This document shows, piece after piece, positions 12,342 to 24,575 of a stretch of 64,000 nt of DNA. Numbering within the stretch: the first letter of the stretch is position 1; each line of letters starts with the position of its first letter. The notes beneath the pieces are model-generated. The model searched no databases and had not been told where the DNA came from. It saw only the letters and a list, made by a program, of their open reading frames with translations. The stretch comes from Sarcocystis neurona (taxonomy: Eukaryota; Apicomplexa; Conoidasida; Eucoccidiorida; Sarcocystidae): NCBI GenBank assembly GCA_000727475.1, contig KL647291.1:2823957-2887956 (forward strand), read 5' to 3'. The position numbers were made by a program, and so were the translations under genes.

Positions 12342-15300
12342 GCAGCGATGCCGTCACATCCTCAGTTCTTTGTTCACGGAGTACAGAAACACGCAGCCAC
12401 TTTCTGTTGCACACCAGGTAGCCTAGCAAGTACTCTTTCCGCTGTGGTTCAGAGTGTCCACCTTGTCTGTGTTGACAAATCATGGGAAGAAATTTTTCAA
12501 ATAGTGCGCGGGAAACAAATTGTATCGTGACGCACCGTTACAAAATAAGCGAGCTACTTCCGATCTGATAGAGGGAAGGCACACGAGATTGTAACTGCTG
12601 CTCCTCCGGCTGGTAAACGCTTGCGCAGATTCTCACCTTATAAGTGGGACAGGCACTCGACAGAGGTAAACGGGATAAGCGGTTGCCCTATATTTTATGC
12701 AAGACAACCACGCATTCGCCCTTCGTCCACGGGAAAAGCAACACGAACTCATGTAGGAGGAAGAAGACATCGCTCCTGTCTTCGTTCGTAACTCATTGGT
12801 ATGAAGAGAAAAACGCATTCACTTCCTCTTTAAGGATAAAGCATTTCCACAAAGTCTTCGGACGTTTTCTTCGTTAAGCAGAAGTTTGAGGATGCAACCA
12901 CTAACAAAGGCCTCTAGCCTCTACTGACCGATGCGTACACAATCACTCTCACGGATCAAAGAGGGCAGTCGGGTCAGTTCTGAAGTGATACGAGACGCCG
13001 GCCTCTGCTCCTCTACATCCTGTACATACATATGTACAGAGGTCGGCACACAGATGCAAAGGGATAAATAGACACACGAAAGATGGTTCCCAACGTCTTT
13101 GTTGCAATTGTGTATGCGTTTTTGTGACGTTTGTTTTCCCTTGTGTAGGTCGATACCTCTTCATATCTGGTCACACGTTAAATGTATTAACAAGATATAT
13201 ATAGAGATATATATATATGTATAGATAGATAGATACATATGTACATATATATGTATGTATATATATATACAGTAACATAGGCGGTGCTGCAGAAAATACA
13301 CATTACTTCCATCGCTACGACGTGATTTACAAATGGAAGCACCACTGCAGGCACTCGTTTCTATACGTTGATAGCGATCGTACCATGCTGAACATCTCTG
13401 CCAACAAGTGCGAGGCCATCACGTTTCTGGCAATGTCTCGAGGGTGAACTTACGTCGCCGTAAGTGTTTTCAGTTGTAATCCGCTTCCTGAAGAATTTGA
13501 GCTTCCCCATCTGTTCCATACATGCGAATTTGCAGTCATAATTTGTGCAGAACCGCTCGATGAGCGTCTGTACACAGAGCACGTTAGTATATGTCTGTTA
13601 ATATTGTGCACTCATGTCTATATAAATACGTGTCTAATCGTGTATGTGCATATTATGAGATAAGTGTGTACAAAGAATAGAACCGGCAGCAGGGACGCAG
13701 TCGGGTAGGCAGACGCTCGCGTCTTTCAAACGTGTAAGATTGTGATCCATTTGTCAGTTTACACGTATACCGTGAGTCAGGGGTTACGATTCGAGTTTGA
13801 TGGGCATATGCAACTGCTGAATGACTCACCAGGTGAAGCCAAATCTCACCGCTGGCAGGTTTAAGTTTTATACGCTGACCTACATTTTAAACGTCTCACC
13901 AGAGGAGGGGCTTTCAAAGTCCACGCATTATATAAACACATCAACACATTGAAATTAGGCCCGAAAATATATTTCAACAACAATCAGAAGGCGTGGGTTA
14001 AGTTTCACAAGCGATTTCACGGAAGCCTTTTAGCTGTCATCATCTTTCCCACTACACTGCAGATGGCCCCTCAACAAATTTTCACCGACGGAAGATTCAT
14101 GGAGGGGCCACTTCCACGCAGACCTCTTCACACCATTGTGTTCTGAGATAAGACGTACCCGCGTGTATTTGTAGAGCACGCCAACGTACATATCGAAGTT
14201 GTGGAATATATGCATATACGTGGATACATATGCTTTACAGATATGCATATGTAGACCTACCTACGCACACTGAGATCCACATTCTTACGCGTGTCTACAA
14301 AGACATATGTGTGCTGATTACGAACAGCAGTTCTGTGGAGGCCACCACGCAGTACGACGCTTGAACAGTGGTCGTGTACGTTTGAGCGCGACTCATGGAC
14401 GGCCCTGAAAAGAAACTTGAGAAACGGCGCTGAGTGTTCTAGAGGAAGTTTGCGGAGAGTTGTCCTTTCTGCAGCGGTACTAGCAGGATTTGTATTACGT
14501 GAAAAGCGGTTCCTCCACCGAGGGTGACGAGGAGGCGTACTCCGGCCTGACAGAGGGAACGAGGTGGTCGTTCTGGTAGCAGTTGAACTAGTATACTTGC
14601 TCTGGTACTATTCTTGCAATAGTATTGTGTGCCTTTCTATTATGAAACAACAGCCTTCCTTCTATCGCGTGAAATACTCTTTGCAGAGGTGTCCGTTCCT
14701 CAGTCCATTTACACCTTTCTGCGTACGCGTCGAGGCACCTCATCTGCACGGTGGGTTTTCAAACGGCGTGCATTGCTAGATGCGCCCACACTTGATGCGA
14801 TCATGCACGGTACCTGTTATGTGCCTTGTCGTATTTCTTACTCTGTATGTGCTCCCGTCCAATAAGGAGCTTTAGCATAATAGATACACGTCTATGCACA
14901 TGCGCATATATGACAAGCCTCAGAAGACTTGCATTCGTATGTAGAAACGGGAAGGGAATAAAACGGCAGGGGAAAGTTATACACATATTTTCATGAAAAG
15001 TTGTGTTAGGAGTGAATATATCTTAATGATCTGAAGGCTTAAGCCGTTGATCCGTACCTCTATTCGTTTTCGGCTTCACTTTGCTTCCCCTGTCACACCG
15101 TCCTACGTCAAAACAGATACCGACGCTACACATGTACAAATAGAATGTTTGTGGCTGCACATACGTAACGTGAATACGTCCTCCCAAAATCTTCAACGTG
15201 CTGCCGGGCAACTCGCCATCAGCTTAGGGGCACCAACAACAAATGTGGAAAGGGCCGGAGCAGACGCGTGTCCGTTATGGTCCAGGTACATTTTCCGAGA

Positions 15301-16982
15301 AGATACAGTGAGGGAGACGGCAGCATGGCAAAAAACTGGAACTACGATGACTAAAGACAGACTAGCTCCTCCGGCGATTTATATATAATGAAACACTACA
15401 GTGGGCTGCAAATGCTGAATTGTGCCTTACGCACCGCATTCGTTCGTTATGTGCTTGCAGTATAAGACTTGATGCACTATTTTTCTTGAAGGACGTTACA
15501 TCTCACAACGGTGACATTTCCGGACATACACGTGGGTACCGCCAAGCACACTGGACACACGGTGGTACTGTCTATCCAGACGCCTCGAACTGTGGTACAA
15601 AAAAGACTGCTCCGACCATTTACCGTATGTTTACTTCGTAAGGAAAGCACGGACGTCTATTAAACTATCGATGTACACACGTGTGTACGTCATATGTACA
15701 TTTTCTCTGCGTAGTGAGTACACTTCCCCGTACGCAGTTGTTCAGCAACAGCATATACTGGTGCCCACCTACGTGTACGAGTTACACTTGACTCAGTCAT
15801 CACAGAGACCGCAGCAGAAGTGTTGTTTCTTCTGTTTCCTCTTCCCTTCGTTCCTCAAACCTGTGGCCGCTCCTCCAGCATCGGCCGTGTAGGAGTTCAA
15901 TTCACCCAGATCAGGAGTTGCCTGAAGCACAGCAATGAAGATAGGAAGGTATGTATATATATATATATTATATACACATGTACTGGTATATTCATGTACA
16001 GCTGTCACCTCCTTGTGTATACTCTAAATGCTTACGCATGTACCTGCACATATATATAGTTATTCACATTCGTTCAAAAACGGACCTTTACCATCAGCCG
16101 CAAGAGCCAACATACGCGGATGCCGTATGTATACGTATACCGCTAGCCCCTCCTACTCTTGTGCACACACATGCCCCTGTACAGATCGAGGCACGACAGT
16201 GTACTATCTCTTCCTGCCCTCGATACATACATACACAGTGAGAATCTCTCTGATTTTCACGTATCCAGGTAGCACCTGACTTCCTCTAACTGTAAGCTTC
16301 TAGCGTTGACATGCTGAAGCGCATCTGCATACACGCGTTGTATCGTTCTCGTGTGCTGACTACGTGCACACATACACGCATATACCTAAAACCACACGTG
16401 CAATCCAACCCGCTTCTGCTATACGCACCCAGAGCCACACGTACACGTATGTCTCACAAATTCTCCACCTCGCAGTATACATACGTCTATACTTCTATAT
16501 TCGAAGTCAAATTTACTACGTGCGTCCAAATAGTGTTACCATGTCCTATTACGAACACCTCTCCTGCTCACGTATGCTCGTATATACACACTGTCGTATA
16601 ATTTCTTCACACGGATCCATACGCTTCCACGTCCTCTATGCGGCCACCTTGCCCGGTTTTACCTGGAGCAATTCCCCACGTTGACAGAAATTCTTTCTAA
16701 GGGAGGAGCTGTCTGCGGGGAGAGCCCGCTGCAGGTTCGCGTACAGACACACATCTTCGGCGCTGATTAGCGAGGGACACGGCGGCGTGGGCGCTGTAAA
16801 TGCACGTGGAAAATACTTGAAGCTTGTGGCGGCTTCTGTCTCCGTCTTAAAGGGGTATGGAAGGTACCCCGTCGAAGACGCTTCTATGCCGGCTACACGT
16901 AGTGGTGAGGGAGTGCCGCTTCTCCATGCAGACCCGTCTCCAGTCCCTCCACCTGCTGCGAAGGCAGAAGTTAGCAAATTCC
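12342..16982. other. Repeat-poor stretch without a supported gene
   Basis: Mostly complex, non-repetitive sequence with only short open frames on both strands and no recognisable domain. There is a TA-rich patch near 13190-13270 and GTAC/TATA-rich patches near 15950-16060. No exon chain with consistent phase could be built. Confidence 0.4.
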
Positions 16983-17760
16983 TCATATTGGCTTTTCTGC
17001 AGGAAGCGGAAGGATGTGGTATCTTTGATTTGGTGAGGGCTGCTGAGAGAAGAATAACCTAAGCTTTGAGCGGGTCCGGCGAGAGCTGCGAGCCGCGGGA
17101 CCGGAGACACTTTTTATAAACAACGGAGTCGACGCTTCGCACACGTCGAGAGAAGTATCTGTTTTAATTGTCGTGAGGACATACGGCATGGGGAGCCAAT
17201 CGTGTGCGATCGTAGATACAACTAGAGGGAAGTGGTGTATGATCCTTCGTACGAGGAAGCGTGCTTACGCGTAAGGACAAACACATGTGTACACAGTGGC
17301 GCATACTCCCTCCGTGTCTGTGAGCAAAGACATATACATTTACATGTACGCACACGCAGCATACACGTATATACTTGTATGCATGTGTGGATGCACCTGC
17401 ATCAGTGTGTCAGTGTGTATATTACGGTCGTCTTGTATCCACTTGCGTATGCACGTCTCCCGCTTGGCGTTGCTGGCCGTTGGGCGCCGTTGGGCGCACT
17501 GGGGACAGCACAAATGAGGCGACACACGAAAATTGATCGCTGTCCGTAGAAGGAAGCTTGCTGCCTGCAGCGCTATCAAGCAGAGCGCCATGGGAGACGT
17601 CTGAAAGGGAATAAAATGTCGGAGCGTTTGGTATATGCCTCTTCTCTGGATAGTGAGGTACAGCTGCACGGTGAACACGAGTACGAGACCTCGTAACGAG
17701 GACGAGTGCCGCAGGAAGCGATTCCCCCTCGAACGGGTTTGAAAATGCAGATGAGGCCAT
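16983..17760 (-). CDS. Candidate two-exon gene of unknown function
   Basis: Two minus-strand open segments look protein-like. The first starts at an ATG at 17760 (MASSAFSNPFEGES) and stays open to about 17530. The second, about 17221-16983, follows a pyrimidine-rich acceptor (ccctctag) and reads HDWLPMPYVLTT to a stop, ending LPAEKPI. The acceptor needs one base from the previous exon; a weak phase-1 donor exists near 17534, so the junction is not settled. No domain, signal peptide or membrane segment is recognised. Composition is mixed and not homopolymeric, unlike the CAG shadows elsewhere. A further open frame overlapping at 16636-16986 could instead be an alternative 3' exon. Confidence 0.3.
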
Positions 17761-18117
17761 TGATAAAGGCACACACAGGAGCACGTGTACTCGAAGTCTC
17801 CTGGGCAGCTTCTATGTATCGGTGTTACGATATTCGTGTGTACATTGCATGGTTTTGCGTTTGTGTCATCTCCCGTGCTCTATATCTGCTTCTGTGGATG
17901 GATGCGGCGATGAATGCCTGTGCGCAGAAAGGCACTCTGCGTGTCCATGGCAGTTCATTGCAGATCCGCGTCTGGAAAAGCAGGCGGCTCCGTGGAGCAA
18001 CCAACATGCGTAACTCGAGAAAGACCTCCTCCTTTCAGCGACGTGATCCGCGCTACCTCGGGCTTCGTTAGACAGCAAGCAGTACGGACGGATAGCCGCC
18101 AACGTAGCATCACGGCT

Positions 18118-18750
18118 AGCTGTAGCAGCAGCAACACCGCTGCCACTGCAGCAACACTATGGGCACAGCAGCATCACCGCTGCAGCAGCACCTGTAGCAG
18201 AGGCGTCAGCTGTAGAAGCAGCAGTAGTAGTAGCAGCAGCAGTAGCCGTAGCAGCACCAGCAGCGCTAGCAGCAGTCGCAGCAGCAGCCCTAGCAGCAGC
18301 ACGAGCCTTAGCAGCAGCAGCTGTAGCTGGCAGCGGCTGTACCGGCTGTACCAGCATTAGCAGCTGTGGCAGCTACTGTAGCAGCAGCAGTGGCAGCATT
18401 AGCAGCTCTACAGCAGCAGCAGCAATGCCAGCTGTGACATCAGATGCAGTTCCAGCTGCACTACTGGCAGTCGGAGCAGATGTAGCAGCGGTAGTGGGAG
18501 TAGCTTCAGCAGCGGTTGTAAGAGTAAGTGTAGCAGCAGTCGTAGCAAGACCTCAAGGAGCCGAACTAGCAGCACCTATGGCGACCGCCGCACCTGTATC
18601 AGCATCGGCAGAAGCAGCAACTGTACGAGCATCGGCGGCTGTCGCTCTTGTAGGGGGGCACACCCGCAGCTGTAGCCGCAGCAGCCGGAACAGCGGAAGC
18701 ACGTACACCAGCAGCACTACCAGCCTTAGCATGACAAGCAAGAGTCGAAA
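18118..18750. repeat. Isolated CAG/AGC-type trinucleotide island within a repeat-poor segment
   Basis: About 630 bp of imperfect (AGC)n with interspersed GTA, ACC and TGT triplets. Both strands have open frames of 60-150 codons, Ser- or Ala-rich on the plus strand and Ala-rich on the minus strand. These follow directly from the triplet repeat and have no anchoring unique sequence, so no gene is called. Confidence 0.8.
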
Positions 18751-21700
18751 TGGCCGCAGTGACCGGACCGGCGTGAACAGCCTGCTCCGGTATAGTTGGC
18801 TGTGTGGGCACACGACGCGTCATCTTCGCCGTAGAGTGCGAACTCGAATTGTATACATGGTGAAGGGGGAAGGGCCATTTTGATCATCGATTGACGACAG
18901 CGGGAAGACCAACGAAGTGAAAATAAGGCAAATATGGTGCACCAGTCCTTCATCCAAAGTAGTTAGGGACACGTACAATCTGAACGTGCCGAATTCGAGG
19001 ACCATTTACTAAGTGAAGGTGCCTAATTCTGTAGCGCAACACGAGTCTGCGTGGTGCTCATCGAAGAATATGCTACGGTTCAGAATACCACCGTGCGACG
19101 ATCACAGTGACTTTGTTTACGGACTTCTGGGAGCAATCACGCTACCTTCGAGATACTTTATATACGAAGCAGCCTCCTCCGTCACCTACGAGCCTCGACC
19201 TAAGAATTTCTGTACCAGTGCGTGCCTCACGTGAGTAACAGGTCTTCTGACGCATCTGTATGACTTGTGCATGGAATGCGGCAGAAGCGAAAGACGCTTG
19301 CATCAGCCGGGCCGCTCAGGAGTCCTCGTTGTTTCAAGCTAGTGCGAAGACTTTCCCGCTGCCGACTACTGCGACCGCACCGCAGATCCGTTATCCTGTT
19401 TTCTGTAGACGTAGGCGTCGACGGAATCACGCGTACTTACGTACTTGGCGTGAGTGAGCACGCCAAGTAAGTGCATAACACCAGACCAAGATCTGGTCTT
19501 CTGTAAAAACGCTAGGGCGCAGCGGAAGATGTACACGCACAAATACACATGTGTGTACAAAATATAATCTGCGGGTCAGTGTTCGTACGCACAGAATTGA
19601 AATACCTCCAAGGTACATAGTAAAGTGCGTTTTGCGTGGGCACACGTGCTGTGGTGAGCCACCCAAACTGCTCGTCACCAACCTAGGGAGGCTCTCCCGG
19701 AATCCAGGCGTACATCTGAATATTTTATCTATAAATGAATTTCCGTAGCAGCAGGCACGCATCTGTAGCACTAGTCACAAAGCGGAACGGAACGAGATCT
19801 CGTGGAACTCAATGTTAAGGTCTACATAGCTCGAGCGTGCTACAACCGAACTTTTTTTGTTCCTGTGAAGGAGTTTGTGCACACGGGGATATTCAAACGT
19901 TTATAAAACTGCGATTCTGCATGAGTCAAGATGAAACAATGTTACACCACAGGATGCGTATCTGCGCAAGATGGGCTTGAGGCCACGTGTTGTAGCTCAC
20001 TGGACGTTCACATGGAAGAAGCACCACTACTCTAGTGGTACGCGTAGTTTCACCATGGCGTTCCTAGGTTGCAGACGGAACAAATCTAACCTCAGAAACG
20101 GCAGCTCGAAGACCTGTCGACATCGAACCGCACCCCGCTTACCAACTCGCGCATCCACACTTCAGGTGAAGGCAGTGTAGCAGCTACACCAGCGGGCGCT
20201 TCTTGTAGCGACACAAGATGTAAGCTCGCTAACGGCGTTTACTTGAATTCTTAGCGGGAGTGCTGCTCTCTTACACACATTACACCTGCAGTGTCAATTC
20301 AGCTGCCAGGTGTACTACCGCGGCACATCTGCTGAGCAAGGTTGTACACACTTACTGGTATTAGCTTGTACCAGTGTTCAAACTCTAATATGGAGACAAG
20401 CTTGTACCGTTAAGTTCGTCCGAGTGAGACCTTCGAAGATGAACTTACTGGTGCCAGTAACACATGGAAACGTGTGCAACCAAAGCTCAACATTTTCACA
20501 CTTCACACAGCAGCAGAAACACCGTGGCCAAAAAGGCTATGTCGCATACCAACTGAAGAACGGCGCTACAGCTGATGTATCCGCGTGTCGTTTACGGATG
20601 TCACATCCAGATGGGTGCACATGTCAGACACTATCCGCTGTTATTAAAGACATGACTGTCGAGTCCGCCTGTTTCACTAACGCCCAGGACAACGACGATG
20701 TTGTGCACACCTGGTAGATGTAATTGACACATTCTGTTGATTGCCGTACACTGGAACAACTAATTTTTATTTCAGCTTGTACAGCTGAAAGGTCGCCATA
20801 CTGCGCATTAGTCGGCGGCAAGTGTACCGCCTATATGAATTTTTGCCACTATTTGTAGAGTTGTGTCACTGATTATAACTCAGTGATTAGAACTGATTTC
20901 ATAAAGGCGTGTGACACCGGTGTGCGCATGTGTAACTTCAGTCATACGTCCACCTATGAGCAAGTCTGGAGGACTACACTGCCGCGTGTACGTCCAGATA
21001 CGCATTTGTGCAGGGGTGCAATAAAGTGTATCTTTTCAACGGGTCGCAGCCCCCGCAGTATTTCTTCTTTGTAACCATCGAGCATTTGAGGATTTCTATC
21101 CACCCGTAAATCATTCATGTGCAGACAGACGCTAAATCATAGTTGCAAACCTGGACGCAATATAGGAGTCTCAAAAAACTCGTGCAACTTCTGCACTAAT
21201 TCGTAGGTAATCTACACGTCCCAGACAACGCGTGCAATCATGCACACATTCGGAGGTAAGGCAAGACTTTGATGCAAAAGCTACCCATCTACTTGAACTT
21301 CCCCCTGTTCGTGCACGTGTAATGCTTACGTGGGTTCACGGAACACGTGTGAACGCGCAGGCGTATTTACAGCTACCTGTCCTTATCTCTATGTGTCCAG
21401 GGACACAATCATGTACAAGCGGTTGACGTGACGCAGATCGCAAGTGGAAAGCTGTGGCTTACATTCGCATTCACGGGCTTCGGACGAGCGCATCACCACT
21501 GTTTAAAAAGCAAGCGCAGGAACGAGCACGCTTGGGCTGCTGCCTTCTGTGCATGGTGAGCAACAACAAGCAGGTGCTCCTTTGGGTACACATGGTCACC
21601 AACTGTACGATTCACCTTGCACAAAGCTGTACCTTGGAGTCCATTGTGACATATTGTGTTTTTTGGTGTACGACCACTCAGATGTCAGCTTATTCGATTG

Positions 21701-23380
21701 GACAGTTCCGCCGCAGACGGTGACTCAGATTGGTCCTTCGAAGTCAACAAAACAGGCAACCTTGTTACTCACGTAGGAGGGAGCCGACGTCAACAGGGAT
21801 CTCGAGCGTAGGAGTCAGCTTATCCCTCCAGCTCGGAATGTTAACAGTAGTGTGCAGACTTTACTCTTTTCCACTCTGTAACTATTACTTCTTTCGCCAG
21901 TGAACAGTGTAAATGGCTGACGCTGCTAGATTCCGCTGGATGAGTCAGAGTCCTCTTAGTGTACGCACCTGTCAATTAGAACCCGGCACAGTAGACCTAC
22001 CTGTCGTCGTCGTGCCTTCACAGGCACGCATACCCGTCTCGATAGAAATCCAACTAGTTTATTCAGCGGCGAATGGATGTATATGTCAATTTGTACGAGT
22101 GGGAAGTTGCCACCAGTTCGCCCCAATCGCACCTCCTTTCCGTACCTACCGTAACAGCCCAGCAAGCCATGTGGGCCTGTTTGTGTGGTCATTCTTGTCG
22201 TTATTGCACACACTGCCTGACCCTGCCTTCAGGTGCGCGCCGGCCGACGAGGCGCGGGGCTGTTGCGTTCGCGCGTGCTTCTGCAACAAAGGCGTGAGTA
22301 CACCGTGGACCAGGTGAATGTGATGTTTCACTTTTCTAATGTAGAGGAAATTTTCTTAGATGCGTACACTTTCTGATGCATTCGTAACTCTTCCTGCGGT
22401 GCAAGTGCGTACTTCGCTCTATACGCATCGCGTATTTTTGCGTGTGCGCTGTTACTACTGTGAGAAAGCTCTACAGACGGCAAGAGGGATTGGCGGAACG
22501 GAGATGCCTAACGTACTGCAGCAAATAGAAATTTCACCTGCGATGGTATCATACATCTTCACAGCTTGCTTACCTCGCTAAGAAAAACAAGGCAAAACGA
22601 ACGCGACCTGGTGAGGCGCGGGCAACCTCCCCTGGCGGCGCCGGCGATCGATGGATCGATCACTCGCGAGTGTTAAGTCGCGAACAGAGGCTCCTAGCGC
22701 GAGTCTCATCTTTGATAGTGCGAACAGCGGGGACAGTCGGCTGCGCAGGGGGTAGCCGGAGTAGCACGCACAGCAGGATGCCTGCTGCAGCTGGTGCTGG
22801 TGTCGCGTTTGCTTTCTGATACCACAGGAGTAGACGACCTTGGCAGCACGCCGTAATTTGGTAGAGCTGCCTCACATCAAGGAACTGCCACAAGTTTGTC
22901 TCCCAGTGGATTCCATGTGTGCATACGTGTATCTGTCCTTTCTTTTGTGGTTCTTCGTCCCAGCGTACACAGAGGATCGAGGCGAGGCAGAACCTTACGA
23001 CACTGCCGTGCGAAGACAGGGAGTTGAGGAAAGCTGAGAAATGTCGACTCAGTTTTGCTGGGCCACGAACTCCGTGTCCTGACGACAAGAAGGCGGGTAC
23101 GACAAGTAACGGACATTTATGGTATATTACTGTCATTTCTCATGTCCGAGCCCCTGTGTTGAATACGTCTGAAGTGCGGATGATTCCACGATCGAACTAT
23201 ATGAGTCAACAAGCACAGGACCGGTGACGCAATTTTTCACTTACTGCAATACAAAGTCAAGCTTGTGCAAAGAGAGAGGAGGAGAAAAAAGTTCTGCTGA
23301 CCCACCAGTGAAGACGTGTTTGTCCGGCTGTGTACGTAGATATACGTATACATATGTGCAAACGGGTTGGTGGACCACAA
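18751..23380. other. Repeat-poor stretch without a supported gene
   Basis: Complex sequence with short open frames only. The longest, 158 codons at 22660-23136 on the minus strand, has no recognisable domain and no splice-consistent partners. Nothing further could be supported. Confidence 0.4.
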
Positions 23381-23829
23381 TTTTTACCCACTTTGCTCCG
23401 AGGTATGCTCCAAACCAGAACCTTGAATGCCCAGTCCGCTGACTCTTGTCATGTGCCTCATTTATTCGTAGAAAGATCCTTTCCACTCTCAATGGGCATA
23501 AAGCAGATGATGTATGACTTACGGGGGAACCTGGAAGTGAACCGCACTTGAAAACGTGTATCACTTCATTCCGGGCCACTACCCTAATTCTGCAAATGTG
23601 GAGTTGATGGAGCGCCATTTCCACCCACTTTGCTCTGAGGTATGATGCAAACCAGAACCCCGAATGCCCCAGTATACCGGCTTGCCTCTTCTGCCTCGTT
23701 CACTCGTCGAAAGATGCTTTCCACCGTCAATGGGCATGAAGGAGATGCGATGTGACTTACGGAGGAGCCTGGAAGTGAATCGCACTTTGAAACGCGTATC
23801 ACTTCATCCCGGGACACTACCCTACTTCT
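23381..23829. repeat. Direct repeat, two copies of about 212 bp, 236 bp apart
   Basis: Copies at about 23381-23592 and 23617-23829 align along their full length, sharing for example cccactttgctc, aggtatg, caaaccagaacc, tcaatgggcat, cctggaagtga and cgtatcacttcat. They are clearly diverged. On the minus strand the repeated segment is open in both copies, within frames of 127 and 129 codons that share similar peptides such as VxRxEVIxVxKCxSLPGS. Confidence 0.88.
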
Positions 23830-23839
23830 CATGAAGAAT

Positions 23840-24050
23840 CGTGTATACTTCCAGGCTGCCTCACCTACAGTGCTTGAAGATCTATTCGCGTCGTCGGAGA
23901 GAAGAAGAAAACACGACATAGAACACGCACGAAAGATTGTGTATACGCTGTAGACACTTCCGAGCTGCCTCACCTACATTTCTTGGGGATCATCTTATTC
24001 GCGTCGTCTGAGAAACAAAAGTACCTGACACAGAACGTATCAGCACGGAT
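23840..24050. repeat. Second direct repeat, two copies of about 100-110 bp
   Basis: Copies at about 23840-23936 and 23938-24050 share gtgtatac, acttcc, gctgcctcacctaca, attcgcgtcgtc and acgaacac-type blocks, with indels between them. They lie immediately after the 212-bp duplication and just upstream of the first EGF gene, so this interval has been rearranged repeatedly. Confidence 0.8.
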
Positions 24051-24575
24051 GACTGACCGGTCCTCGGAACCCTCGTGATAGCTCTGCAGTATAATATCAG
24101 GTGCGTAATGGTGAAGTACGTGATTTACAAGCGAACACGACGCAGGTAGTACAGAGAAAGGATCATAAGTTAGCTGCTTGAAGGCCCAGGACGCTTACGT
24201 GACGCCTGTAGTGCTTTTGAAGGGCGTGACAAGTGCTTGCACATCTATTTTCTCCATTTCTACATTGGTGGCCATAAACTTTTCTGTTCCAGTGCGGCGT
24301 TCCATTCCGTTTTGAGATTCCCCTTGTGGAGTCAAATCCCCGCCGAAACGGTGATTGCTTTGAAGAGAATAAAGCCGGCTACACTCCGGTAATTCCCTCG
24401 ATGGATGCAGCGCACGATGCACTGCTTCACAGTGTTGATAACTCTCCAGAAAAATGTCGCTATGGGAGAACAGTGCGTAAGACGGCACTGGCGCCGGTCT
24501 TGCAGAAAGGCACCGTCATCGTGTGCTCTTCTACTGACAGGAATTGAGAGCTTCCGAGCAGTTCCAGCAGCAAGC

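Noticed and set aside
17914..18883. Ser- and Ala-rich plus-strand ORFs of about 150 codons
   Set aside because: They are direct translations of an imperfect AGC repeat with no unique anchoring sequence; several frames and both strands are equally open.
22660..23136. 158-codon minus-strand ORF
   Set aside because: No recognisable domain, no homopolymer or splice context, and a length still compatible with chance in this composition.
24405..24575. N-terminal extension of the first EGF protein from an upstream ATG
   Set aside because: The extra 57 residues precede an obvious signal peptide that begins with its own ATG at 24576.
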